Below are positions 51,413-60,164 of a stretch of DNA of 64,000 bases, piece after piece. The stretch lies in the NCBI GenBank assembly GCA_023416585.1, contig JAEZHM010000074.1, forward strand, positions 1 to 64,000. The letters run 5' to 3'. The notes beneath the pieces are model-generated. The model worked only from the letters and a program-made list of their open reading frames with translations. It was not told the origin of the DNA and did not search any database. The DNA comes from Bacillota bacterium. Lineage in GTDB: Bacteria; Bacillota; Clostridia; Christensenellales; Aristaeellaceae. Position 1 is the stretch's first letter. Every line of letters begins with the position of its first letter. The translations under genes were made by a program, and so were the position numbers.

Positions 51413-54177
51413 TGGCGTGGACATATACAGGTACGATTGCTGATTTTTATCAGGTAAGCAGTTTCTATGGTTGGGATGATGGTTCGAGTAAATACTACAC
51501 AACGCCGTCTACAAAAAAAGCTCAGTTTTCCTATGGTACATCAGCCGTGCCAACAGGCTCCACTGTTCATTCTGCGACTATCACCTGTGCAAATTTCAAC
51601 TCTGGATTGTATAGTGGAACAGGCAAAATCAATGATAGCACCGCAAAGACACAAGCTATAACCATTACACCCGGACAAGACACTATAGTTACCTATACAT
51701 GGAAGTCAAACACAGGCGGTTCCCAAACTTCTACTGGTGCTTATCATGAAGGTACTGCAAATTGGAAAAGCAATTCATTGACCGTATCCTACACGCCGCC
51801 TTACTCCGCTCCGTCCTGCATCAATGCAAAAATTAACGGCAGCACATCCAACCAATATGGGGCATCATCTGGAACAACTACATTAAGCTGGACAGGTGCA
51901 GGTGGCAGCTACAATGCCATACAGTATTATGTCATATACCGCAGTGACAATAGTGGCGCATATTATCAGCTTGCCACCACCACTGACACTTCCTATGCGG
52001 TTTCCATTCCAGCCGGGCCCGGACAAAGCGCACGGTTCTATGTGTTTGCGGTTGGTGAATTTTCCAACTCTGCGGAAACATACAGCCCTTACCTGTATGC
52101 CTATTCCAGCGTAACCGCTCCGTCTGCGGTCAGTCTTTCCTCTGGCAGCACGATGCCAAATGCATCGGTTACGCTAAGTTGGTCCGGTGCTGGAAATGGT
52201 TCAGGCACATCGATAGCATATTATTCCGTTCAACGCTCCACTTCTCCGACAAGCGGATACGCCGAGATCAAAACCAGCACGGTTTCCCCTGCTGCTGTAA
52301 GCGAGTCTGCTCCTGGAACGTATTATTACAAGGTAAAGGCGATCAGCAATGTGGCAGGGTATGACAGCGGCCTGTCTGCCCCATATGCAACACTGACCGT
52401 TGCGAATCCCAAATCCACCGTTACGCTGGACAAGTCCACTATTTCGATGGACGGAGCATCGCAGATTACTGCAACAGTCACACGGCTGGACGTTTCTTAT
52501 ACACATTCAATCCGTTGGTATATCAATGGCACATACACGGAATCGCATACGGTTTCTGGCCTGACCGACACAAAGACGGTTCCGAAGGATTGGTGCAATG
52601 CCGTAACTGCCGGGGAATCAAGCGCAGCGTACTGCGAACTGACCACCTATTCGGGCGGCGCGGCAATTGGCATGGACACAAAAGGTTTCTCGGTGACAGT
52701 TCCTGCTTCGGAAAAGCCTGTGGTAGCCATTGCCTTTACGGGCATTAACACCTTTGAAGGTTTGTACCTAAAAGACATCAGCAGCGTTACGGTGAACGTG
52801 GCCACCACCAGGGCATCTTCGGCTGCGGTGACACAGATTACCCTGGCAGCTGATGGAACGCAGCAAACCTATGCTTCGGAAACGGCAAGCTACACGTCGA
52901 ATGTGTACAGCGTTGCTGGGGAAAAACCGTTTCTGGCAACGGCAAGGGATACCCGGTATCATCTGGGCAATACAAGCCGTTCTATTACCGTAACGGATTA
53001 TTACACGCCAATGATCAGCATTTTGGAATGTTACAGGTGCAATGACGATGCGCCAACATTGACTGCTAATAATGATGGCACATGTATTGCTGTCAAAGCA
53101 TCGTATACCATTTCGGCGGTTGGTACAAATCAGGCCGTTACCTACAAGGCGTTTTATCGTCAGTCCGGCACATCAGCATGGAGCGCCGGAGTGAATTTGC
53201 CGAATGAAGTCAAGACCAAAATTGCCACTGGAATTAGTACCGACTATGCGTATGATGTCAAGATTGAAGTTGCTGACAAAGTAGGACAGACAACGCGAAA
53301 GCAGGACTTAATTTCTCCATCGGCGCGACTGTTTGATTTTCGTACTACTGGCGCGGCCTTTGGGCGCACCGCAGTGGTAGCTAATCGCTTTCTATTGCCG
53401 CCCACATGGGACATGGAGTATAAGGGACAAACGCTGGATGCTAGGTTTTCCAATGTTAATCATGACCATGCTAGCCTTGTAGGGTATAGGGGATGGATAA
53501 ATGCTCCCGGTAAGGACGCCAATGTTGTAGAAAATGGGGTTGCTTTTTCATATGCAAACAACGCCCCTTATTCAGGGCCTCTTGTAACTTTTAGTCCCAA
53601 CGGATATGAGTTGCAGCTATCTGCAGCATATAACGATGCGAATGGGGCGTTATCATTCCGTACAAGGAATGGTGATAATGCAACATTTAACCCATGGAGA
53701 ACAGTGATCCATTCTGGTAACATTGGAAATCAATCGGTCAACTACGCAAACAGCGCAGGAGGGGCATGGCCCTATCGTATAGGTGGAGTGGTGATGAATT
53801 TCAATTGGTCTGGCCAGAGCGGTCAACCACCATGGCTTTGGGGTGGATCGGATGGTGCGAATATGTATGTGTACAACCCATCCAATTTTAGTGTAAACTA
53901 TGCAACGAGTGCAGGCAGTGCAGGTGGTGCAAGCCCTGGATTTACGGTTACTGGTGCGAGTGGGAGAACTACATCGATTGAATCGTGGAATACAAGTTTT
54001 TCACATTACAGTACAAATGCTGATAACGGGCATTGGTTCAATAAGACATTATATGCTGCTGGGGAAATATTTACAGGCCCATCTTACAATCAGCGTGTGT
54101 TCCATACTGGGAATACGATGTTTGGGTCATCTCTCCCTGGTGCTTCGTACACTGGACAAATCTTTTTTAGGACATGA
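51412..54177 (+). CDS. Large tail fibre with FN3-like repeats and shared tip domain
   Basis: 921 residues from the ATG at 51412, inside the previous stop codon, after GGAGGGC. The first 130 residues are a beta domain. Three to four FN3-like repeats follow (TTLSWTGAGGSYNAIQYYVI), then Ig-like domains. From about 690 the protein matches cassette copy ii (YRGWINAPGKDANV, LQLSAAYNDANGALSFRTRN, WLWGGSDG). From about 860 it matches copy iii (NADNGHWFNKTLYAAG, GASYTGQIFFRT). It is therefore a mosaic of fibre parts that exist separately in cluster 1. Intact, and probably the receptor-binding protein of the podovirus-like particle. Confidence 0.75.
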   Translation: MAWTYTGTIADFYQVSSFYGWDDGSSKYYTTPSTKKAQFSYGTSAVPTGSTVHSATITCANFNSGLYSGTGKINDSTAKTQAITITPGQDTIVTYTWKSNTGGSQTSTGAYHEGTANWKSNSLTVSYTPPYSAPSCINAKINGSTSNQYGASSGTTTLSWTGAGGSYNAIQYYVIYRSDNSGAYYQLATTTDTSYAVSIPAGPGQSARFYVFAVGEFSNSAETYSPYLYAYSSVTAPSAVSLSSGSTMPNASVTLSWSGAGNGSGTSIAYYSVQRSTSPTSGYAEIKTSTVSPAAVSESAPGTYYYKVKAISNVAGYDSGLSAPYATLTVANPKSTVTLDKSTISMDGASQITATVTRLDVSYTHSIRWYINGTYTESHTVSGLTDTKTVPKDWCNAVTAGESSAAYCELTTYSGGAAIGMDTKGFSVTVPASEKPVVAIAFTGINTFEGLYLKDISSVTVNVATTRASSAAVTQITLAADGTQQTYASETASYTSNVYSVAGEKPFLATARDTRYHLGNTSRSITVTDYYTPMISILECYRCNDDAPTLTANNDGTCIAVKASYTISAVGTNQAVTYKAFYRQSGTSAWSAGVNLPNEVKTKIATGISTDYAYDVKIEVADKVGQTTRKQDLISPSARLFDFRTTGAAFGRTAVVANRFLLPPTWDMEYKGQTLDARFSNVNHDHASLVGYRGWINAPGKDANVVENGVAFSYANNAPYSGPLVTFSPNGYELQLSAAYNDANGALSFRTRNGDNATFNPWRTVIHSGNIGNQSVNYANSAGGAWPYRIGGVVMNFNWSGQSGQPPWLWGGSDGANMYVYNPSNFSVNYATSAGSAGGASPGFTVTGASGRTTSIESWNTSFSHYSTNADNGHWFNKTLYAAGEIFTGPSYNQRVFHTGNTMFGSSLPGASYTGQIFFRT

Positions 54178-54189
54178 TAAGGTGGGTTT

Positions 54190-54810
54190 ATGGCTGTAAG
54201 AAAAAGTTTTGTTTGGAATGGTTCAGCATGGGCAGAGTGTACTCCTTTTGTTTGGAATGGGTCGGCGTGGGCCATACAACATACTAATGTTTGGAACGGC
54301 AGTGGTTGGCTGGAAATTTCCAACTGGGTAAATGCAGGGCCGTACCCAACAGTTGCAATGACATCAACAAATACCCCTACTCCTTTCCAATGCGCGGCAT
54401 CCTCAAACTACAACACAAGCACTTACAGAGAGTATAGAGCATTCAACAGAGACAATTCAAATGATTACTGTTGGTTGTCATCCAGTTCTGATAGTGCACC
54501 TTGGTTAAGCCTGTACATGGGCGGTGCGGCATTGATAAATATCTATATTGTGCTTACAAATCGTAATAGTACTGCTGTCGCTGGCATATATGCCGCTAAT
54601 ATACAGGGTAGTAACGATAACACTAATTGGATGACGATAGGAGATATTTCCGGAAGAAATGGGGATACAGTAAATTATTCCAGCACCCATTATTGCTGGA
54701 ATTCCGATGATGCGTACACTTGGGTTAGGATATGCCCCACAAATTGGAGAGGGAAGCCGTCATACGTTGCGATTGGTGAGATGACTGTATACGGTCAGGT
54801 AGCAACATAA
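54190..54810 (+). CDS. Phage tip protein with WNGSAW repeats and discoidin-like domain (cluster 2)
   Basis: 206 residues after AAGGTGGG. Two to three WNGSAW repeats at the start, then the discoidin-like domain (EYRAFNRDNSNDYCWLSSSS, AALINIYIVLTNRNSTAVAG, IQGSNDNTNWMTIGDISGRN). It is more than 60 percent identical to the protein at 20514 by eye. Same role inferred: binding of surface polysaccharide. Intact. Confidence 0.7.
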   Translation: MAVRKSFVWNGSAWAECTPFVWNGSAWAIQHTNVWNGSGWLEISNWVNAGPYPTVAMTSTNTPTPFQCAASSNYNTSTYREYRAFNRDNSNDYCWLSSSSDSAPWLSLYMGGAALINIYIVLTNRNSTAVAGIYAANIQGSNDNTNWMTIGDISGRNGDTVNYSSTHYCWNSDDAYTWVRICPTNWRGKPSYVAIGEMTVYGQVAT

Positions 54811-54833
54811 GGAGGCAAATAGAATGAAAATTG

Positions 54834-55163
54834 TTGTAGGAAAACAACTTTTGATGCCGTCCCGATAGTTGACGGCAGTGTTACTGTAGGTGGTCAACTT
54901 GTTGAGTGCATTAAGCTGATCACTAATAAACCATTAGCAAAGAACAAATTCAGGCCTTAATAAGCAACCCGTGGGAAGAATATGATGCAGCCGATACGCT
55001 ATTGGCTATAGTGAGCGGTTACAACACGACGCATCTTGCATCTGTTTCGTTTTTAAAAGTGCCAAAAATAGCAAGAGAAAATGAAGAACTCAAGAATGCT
55101 CTTGCGGCAAAGGACGCAAAGATGCATGCCGCCTTGGCATTGCTTGGAACCCCACAGCCTTGA
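54834..55163 (+). pseudogene. Fibre-cassette small protein A (cluster 2), two single-base frameshifts
   Basis: AAGGAGGC precedes the ATG. MKIVVGK is followed by a break at an A4 run near 54843, then TTFDAVPIVDGSVTVGGQLV in the next frame, then a break near 54932, then KEQIQALISNPWEEYDAADT and VSFLKVPKIARENEELKNAL to the TGA. It matches the intact genes at 17954 and 21158. Both breaks are single missing bases beside homopolymers, so an assembly error is possible. Confidence 0.65.
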
Positions 55164-55177
55164 TAGGAGGAATCCAA

Positions 55178-55342
55178 ATGGTGATTGACAGCATGGAACA
55201 AAAGGAACTACTTCTTGATATTATCCAGGCCGCGCCATGGAATGGCAATTATCAGCAACTTAAAGCAACCGTTAAACTGCTTGACGAACTATTAATGGCT
55301 GTTTCGAGTGCAGACATCAAACAGGAAGCGGTGAAGCCGTGA
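55178..55342 (+). CDS. Fibre-cassette small protein B (cluster 2)
   Basis: 54 residues from the ATG at 55178 after AGGAGGAATCC. MEQKELLLDIIQAAPWNGNY and LKATVKLLDELLMAVSSADI match the protein at 18309, without its charged tail. It overlaps the endolysin gene by four bases (GTGA). Function is unknown. Confidence 0.6.
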   Translation: MVIDSMEQKELLLDIIQAAPWNGNYQQLKATVKLLDELLMAVSSADIKQEAVKP

Positions 55343-56151
55343 ACAAGGCAAAAATAATCCGTGAATGGGCAATCAGCAAGGTTGGTTGCCCATATATTTT
55401 TGCCGCAAACGGGCAGAAATGTACGCCAGTGTACCGGGAAAATCAGATGAAAAACAAGCCGGATTACGCCGCTAACATCAAAAAATACTGTCCTGTTTTA
55501 TCCGGTAAGCAGACTGCATGCAACGGATGTAAATACAAGGATAAGCCGTCATACGACTGTTCTGGCCTGACCAAAGAAGCCGCCAAGCTGATTGGCCTTG
55601 CCGTGCCGCACGGCGCTTCAAGTCAGTGGAAGGGGGATTACTGGGATGCTAAAGGCCCGATTGCAGGAATGCCCAGGGGCAAGGTGTGTTTTGTGTTCAA
55701 CGAAATGGAATCGGCTGACCCTATGGGACATGTTGGTATCTATCTGGGCGATGGTTATGTTGTGGATGCTCGCGGACATGCCTATGGCGTCAAGCATTCC
55801 GCCTTAACCAGTTATGCCTGGGACTATTACGGAATTCTGAAAGGCTTGGATGAAGAGGGTGAAACTGTGAGCGAACCAAGTTATTTGACAATTCACTGCA
55901 AGGGCTTTGCTGTGGAAAAGCTGCAAACCTTGCTGAACAACGCCGGTTACAATTGCGGCACGGTGGACGGCATCTTTGGCCCCAAGACGGAAGCTGCGGT
56001 TAAGCAGCTGCAAGCCGCCAGCCATCTGCCCGAAACCGGGATAGTGGACGAACCTACCCAAAGGGCTTTGGAATCGGCGCAGACGGTTTTGGAACCAAGC
56101 GCAAAGGCGTTGGCACAGGCTGTGTACGAAGTGATCAAAAATTATTTATGA
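55339..56151 (+). CDS. Endolysin, NlpC/P60-like peptidase with peptidoglycan-binding domain
   Basis: 270 residues from a GTG overlapping the previous gene. Residues 1-155 are an NlpC/P60-type domain with catalytic Cys74 in YDCSGLT and His130 in MGHVGIYLG. Four extra Cys (CPVLSGKQTACNGCK) lie between 51 and 64 and may bind metal. Residues 176-250 are a PG_binding_1 domain (AVEKLQTLLNNAGYNCGTVD, GIFGPKTEAAVKQLQ). It cuts peptide bonds in peptidoglycan to release particles. It is the only clear lysis enzyme in the two clusters. Confidence 0.85.
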   Translation: MNKAKIIREWAISKVGCPYIFAANGQKCTPVYRENQMKNKPDYAANIKKYCPVLSGKQTACNGCKYKDKPSYDCSGLTKEAAKLIGLAVPHGASSQWKGDYWDAKGPIAGMPRGKVCFVFNEMESADPMGHVGIYLGDGYVVDARGHAYGVKHSALTSYAWDYYGILKGLDEEGETVSEPSYLTIHCKGFAVEKLQTLLNNAGYNCGTVDGIFGPKTEAAVKQLQAASHLPETGIVDEPTQRALESAQTVLEPSAKALAQAVYEVIKNYL

Positions 56152-56161
56152 GGTGGACAGC

Positions 56162-56425
56162 ATGCAGCTTTTAAAGGACTATTGGTGGCTGATTACAACG
56201 GTGTTGGCAGTTGTCGCCTATATTACGGCAACAGCGATCAAAGCCCATGACCTTTTGCGGCGGCTAGAATGCGTGGAAGACCGGCAAAAGCAGGAGCGGG
56301 AAGACATAGCCATGCTCCTGCAGGCACAGTTTGCTACGCTGGACGGACTCAAGCAATTAAAGTGTGACGGCAGTGTCACAAATGCCTATGAAACCATGCA
56401 GCAGTATGTACTTTCACGACATTAA
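56162..56425 (+). CDS. Small membrane protein of the lysis module
   Basis: 87 residues from the ATG at 56162 after GAGGTGG. One membrane segment (YWWLITTVLAVVAYITATAI) and a cytosolic coiled-coil tail. Place between endolysin and holin suggests a spanin-like or holin-helper protein. No family recognised. Confidence 0.6.
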   Translation: MQLLKDYWWLITTVLAVVAYITATAIKAHDLLRRLECVEDRQKQEREDIAMLLQAQFATLDGLKQLKCDGSVTNAYETMQQYVLSRH

Positions 56426-56437
56426 GGAGGGAAATAT

Positions 56438-56626
56438 ATGCAGAACCGTTTTCAATCCAAGGTCACCTGGGCGACTATCGCTTCCCTGGTCCTGTCCATG
56501 CTGGTCACCACCGGCATCCTGCAGCCCACACAGTCCACCGTAATAAACGGCGTTGCGGTTGCCGTGCTGGACGCGCTGGTTGTGTTCGGGATTCTGAACA
56601 ATCCCACCGATCCTGAGAAGTTTTAG
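56438..56626 (+). CDS. Phage holin
   Basis: 62 residues after AAGGAGGGAAATAT. Two hydrophobic stretches (ATIASLVLSMLVTTGIL and INGVAVAVLDALVVFGIL) and the end GILNNPTDPEKF, typical of small phage holins of the phi-LC3 type. It would form membrane lesions that let the endolysin out. A strong terminator follows. Confidence 0.75.
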   Translation: MQNRFQSKVTWATIASLVLSMLVTTGILQPTQSTVINGVAVAVLDALVVFGILNNPTDPEKF

Positions 56627-56661
56627 GGAAGCGGCTCGAACATAATTGAGACAGAAAGAGC

Positions 56662-56684
56662 GCCCCCGGCAAATTGCCGGGGGC
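56662..56684 (+). terminator. Terminator after the holin
   Basis: GCCCCCGGC pairs with GCCGGGGGC around AAATT, then CATTTC. A strong stem with a weak T tract, dividing the lysis genes from the last cluster 2 gene. Confidence 0.65.
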
Positions 56685-56710
56685 ATTTCAAGCTATAAGG
56701 AGTGGTATGT

Positions 56711-57850
56711 ATGGCATCCGGCTATACACTGGAATCCCTGATTGAGGATCTCAAGAAGAACACCTATACGCCCAGGACGGAGGCGGAGCTGAAAGCATCC
56801 GCGGAAAGTCGCTATAAGGCGGCGTACGACCAGAAAAGGCTGGATGCCCAGCAGGCAGCCGACACCAATCAGCTGGCTTTGAATAGGCAGCTTGCCAGCG
56901 TGGACACGAGTTATGGCAAGATGAAGGAAGCAAGCGCGAAACAGTATGAGGATGCTTCCTCCCGAGCGGACCGATTGGCCTTATCCAGCGGGATGAACCG
57001 CAGCAGCTACAACATGGCCACACAGGCGAATATCGCGATTGCTAAGAACAAGGCGCAGCAGGAGATTGCCGATCAGGAAGCGCTTACCCGCACCGGCATC
57101 GAAGATCAAAAAACATTGCTGGCCCGGCAGCTTTCAGGTCTGCTGACGCAATATTCAGCCTCTCAGGCAGCTGATACTTTGGCCTATCTGGATGAGTTGG
57201 AACTTAAGGAGTATGACCGCTCCACAGCGGCCAATGACAAATCCAATACCCTGGCGATGCAGATTTACCAGTTCGCCAACCAGAAAGAGCAGCAGGAAAA
57301 TGCCGAGTCGCAATGGCTGAAGCAGTTCAACGAACAGATCAGGCAGTACGATTCCAGCTTGACCGAACAGGCCCGGCAGTACAATGAATCCCTGACTGAG
57401 CAGAAGAGGGCCACCGACCTTAGCAGCAAGTACAATTATAACCAACTTGCGGAGAATATCAGACAGTTTGATACGCAACTTGCGGAAAGCACCCGCCAGT
57501 TTGAAGCACAACAGGCCGAGAGCAAGCGGCAGTTTGATGCGTCTCTTACTGAGCAGCAGCGTCAATATGATACAAGCACGGTGGAAGGCAAGCGGCAATT
57601 TGAAGCATCCCTTAACCAGCAGCAAAAGCAAATGCTGGAGGATATTCGCCAGTTTGACGCCCAGCTGGCCGAAAATCAGCGGCAGTTTAATGTGCTGCAT
57701 CCGGCGAAGAAGAGCAGCAGCTCGGCCAATAAAAATACGAATTCGAATACGGGTAGTAACGGATATTTGCCAAACATGTCGCTATTTAACATTGATCTTA
57801 GCAAAACGATTGATGAAATTGTCGACTGGTTTCGCGGGAGCGGCAAGTAA
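56711..57850 (+). CDS. Coiled-coil virion protein with RQFD repeats
   Basis: 379 residues from the ATG at 56711 after AAGGAG. Almost all helical. From about 200 to 330 it holds a repeat of 11-14 residues such as FDTQLAESTRQFEAQQAESK, with Arg-Gln-Phe or Arg-Gln-Tyr in each. A Ser/Asn linker and a short C-terminal helix follow. Such proteins occur near the ends of podovirus-like prophages in Clostridia and may be ejected with the DNA; that is inference. It has its own ribosome site and lies after a terminator. Confidence 0.55.
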   Translation: MASGYTLESLIEDLKKNTYTPRTEAELKASAESRYKAAYDQKRLDAQQAADTNQLALNRQLASVDTSYGKMKEASAKQYEDASSRADRLALSSGMNRSSYNMATQANIAIAKNKAQQEIADQEALTRTGIEDQKTLLARQLSGLLTQYSASQAADTLAYLDELELKEYDRSTAANDKSNTLAMQIYQFANQKEQQENAESQWLKQFNEQIRQYDSSLTEQARQYNESLTEQKRATDLSSKYNYNQLAENIRQFDTQLAESTRQFEAQQAESKRQFDASLTEQQRQYDTSTVEGKRQFEASLNQQQKQMLEDIRQFDAQLAENQRQFNVLHPAKKSSSSANKNTNSNTGSNGYLPNMSLFNIDLSKTIDEIVDWFRGSGK

Positions 57851-57910
57851 TCTGATAATTGTGATCCTGTTTATTCTGAGCCAAAATCAATGAGAATATA
57901 GAAGGAGCAG

Positions 57911-58048
57911 CATATTCCCGAAAAACCAAAGGAAAAGAACATTCGCAAGAGAAGTGGTGGTTTCCTACAGGGCTTGGGCTTAGGCTACACCATTGGCACG
58001 CCCGTGGTCTCCACGGTGAATGTGGATGATATAAAAGACCATGTTTAG
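57911..58048 (+). pseudogene. Short phage gene remnant at the end of cluster 2
   Basis: After GAAGGAGCAG, an open frame without a normal start reads IPEKPKEKNIRKRSGGFLQG and LGLGYTIGTPVVSTVNVDDI before a TAG at 58046. Decayed coding sequence seems to continue to about 58160 in other frames. Probably the broken last gene of the phage region. The rest of 57851-58291 holds only the next terminator. Confidence 0.35.
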
Positions 58049-58194
58049 CCTTCTGGCGAGAGCTGCATCGAGGACGTGCTGGTGGCCGGGAATCCATCGG
58101 CCAGAACAAGGCCTATACCCTGCCTTCTCACTGCTACATTCTCCTGAATGGCGACAACGGCATCAACGTGCTCCGTGATAACACAAAAAATATC

Positions 58195-58230
58195 GGCCCC
58201 TGCGCAGTTACCGCTGACCGCGCAGGGGCC
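58195..58230 (-). terminator. Terminator of the decarboxylase beta gene
   Basis: GGCCCCTGCGC (58195-58205) pairs with GCGCAGGGGCC (58220-58230). On the minus strand the stem is followed by GATATTTTTTG, a good T tract. It ends transcription of the gene at 58292-59498. Confidence 0.75.
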
Positions 58231-58291
58231 ATGTTCATATCAATTCTACCGTCCTGTTTGAAGATATCCGCCCGCCAGGCTCGACACCCAG

Positions 58292-59498
58292 CTACTTGAT
58301 TAGTGGGATGATGGTAACATAGAGGCCGGTCAGTATAGCGGTAGTGATAACGCCGCCAATGTTTGGGCCCATTGCGTATTGCAGTATAAAACTGTAGGGG
58401 TTTGCTTTCGTGGCTTCCTTTTGCGCAACCTTGGCCGTAGTCGGCACGCAGGACACACCGGCGATGCCGATGATGGGATTGAAATTCTTTTTGTTGATAA
58501 GGTAGACGATGTATCCCCCAATGATACCTCCAATGCCGGAAAAAAGCAGGGCCAGCATACCCAGCACCAGCAGGATCAGGATTTTGGGGTTTAGGATGGT
58601 ACTTGCGTCGCACAGAACGCCCAGCATAAAGCCAAGGAAGAAAGTCGCGCCGTAAAGGAACACATTTTCGATCAGTTGGGTATACTTTGTGATACCTGAC
58701 TCGCGGATGCCGATGCCGACAAACAAGCTTACAAAAAGCGGTGCGGCCACCGGGAAAAGAAGGCAGAGTACGGCATTGGCGACAATAGCAAAAATAAGCT
58801 TTTGCAGGGACGTTACGTTATAGTTTTTATGGGACACAACCGGCTGCCCACGGTAGCGTTTGGGTACAAACAACCTGATAAGGAACGGATATCCGCCGTA
58901 TGTTAAGCTCAGATAGAGATACGCAACAATGGTTATCGGCACAAACAGATCCTTGGCAAGCATAAGAGATGTGTATAGCACCATCGGCCCATCAGCTCCG
59001 CCAATAACGGAAACGGCGGCCGCTTCACCATAGGATAAGCCAAAGGCCGTAGCAATCGGGAAGGTAAGAACGGTGCTAAGTTCGGCGAACATGGCGATCA
59101 GCATGCTGGTAAACGGATAGGCAAGCAGGAAGCTTATATCCGTAATTACGCCGATGCCCATAAAGACCAGGCAGGCGATAAGTCCGTTGCTAAACGTGAA
59201 AGTATAGATCGGCTGCAAAAAATCGACCTGGAGGATGTTCATCAAATTATCTGCGCCCGAAGCGAGAGGATCTATAATAATATTGCCAAGCTGAACCTGG
59301 GAAAGGAATAGGACGCCGGCATGTACGGCTACCATGCCAAACCCCATCGGGATCATGATCAGCGGCTCCAGAATTTCCTTTTTGCCCAGATATACCAGAA
59401 GAATGCTTAAAAAATATCAATACAATCCGGAAAATTGCTACCAAAGGATCCTGTATAAACAGGGATGATATGCCTTGAAATAAGTTTGTCAAGATCAT
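58292..59498 (-). pseudogene. Na+-transporting decarboxylase beta subunit, frameshifted near the N-terminus
   Basis: Membrane subunit of the oxaloacetate, methylmalonyl-CoA or glutaconyl-CoA decarboxylase family, which couples decarboxylation to Na+ export. The main frame (58292-59356, 354 residues) has about ten membrane segments, PMGFGMVAVHAGVLFLSQ and the conserved VIGGADGPM. The first 30 residues (MILTNLFQGISSLFIQDPLV) are in another frame from 59498; the join is at the T6 run near 59410, needing removal of one base. A restart at 59356 would lack the first helix. An assembly error is possible. No alpha or biotin subunit gene is nearby. Confidence 0.65.
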
Positions 59499-59550
59499 GT
59501 GTGTTGGCTTATCCTTTCTGCAGGCGCTAAATCGTTTTTACCGTACATAA

Positions 59551-59875
59551 TCAGCTCTTAGAGCCGAACTTGGCATGAAACTTTTTGACAGGGTTGGAAA
59601 CAGGATCTCATTGAATGAAAACGGAAAGCTCCTGTTCGAATATCGACGCCATCAAAAGGGCCGTGATAGCCGATATCGGCGTCTCGCTTATTCCGCAAAT
59701 TTTCGCTTTTCTGGAGCTTCAGGCGGGCTATTTGGTAAAACGTCCATTGGATGGGAAAACGATACGCTATCCATATAATCTGGTGTATAACCTGAACAGG
59801 TATCTGCCTCTTGCCGCAGAGAAGTTTATTTCGCTTTTGCGCCAGCATGTAAGCAGTTTGAATCTTCTGGGATAG
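59551..59875 (+). pseudogene. LysR-family regulator remnant with large internal deletion
   Basis: SALRAELGMKLFDRVGNRIS, LNENGKLLFEY is the end of a LysR helix-turn-helix domain. About 10 bases later the frame changes to DAIKRAVIADIGVSLIPQIF and YNLNRYLPLAAEKFISLLRQ, the end of the effector domain. Start and middle are gone. It is divergent from the decarboxylase gene and may once have controlled it. The gap 59876-60164 shows no gene. Confidence 0.7.
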
Positions 59876-60164
59876 GGCCCTTGGCATGACACGGATGATT
59901 ATTCCTACAGCAGTTGCCATGTATACCTGCTTGCGACAACACTTGTGAATTCTACTCTTGCATATGAAGCTAAAATTATATGTGTGCTTTATGTGTATTT
60001 GGCGTTGGCAGCTTTACTTCATATAATATGGCGTGTATAATTTTGTTAACAAATGCAGAATGAGGCGATATATATAGAATATGTCGTAGTCCATTTTGTG
60101 ATTGGCCAGCCTGGGCAAAGCAGCTGATGATATACCGCACAAAAGAGCCCCGGAGGATATACGA

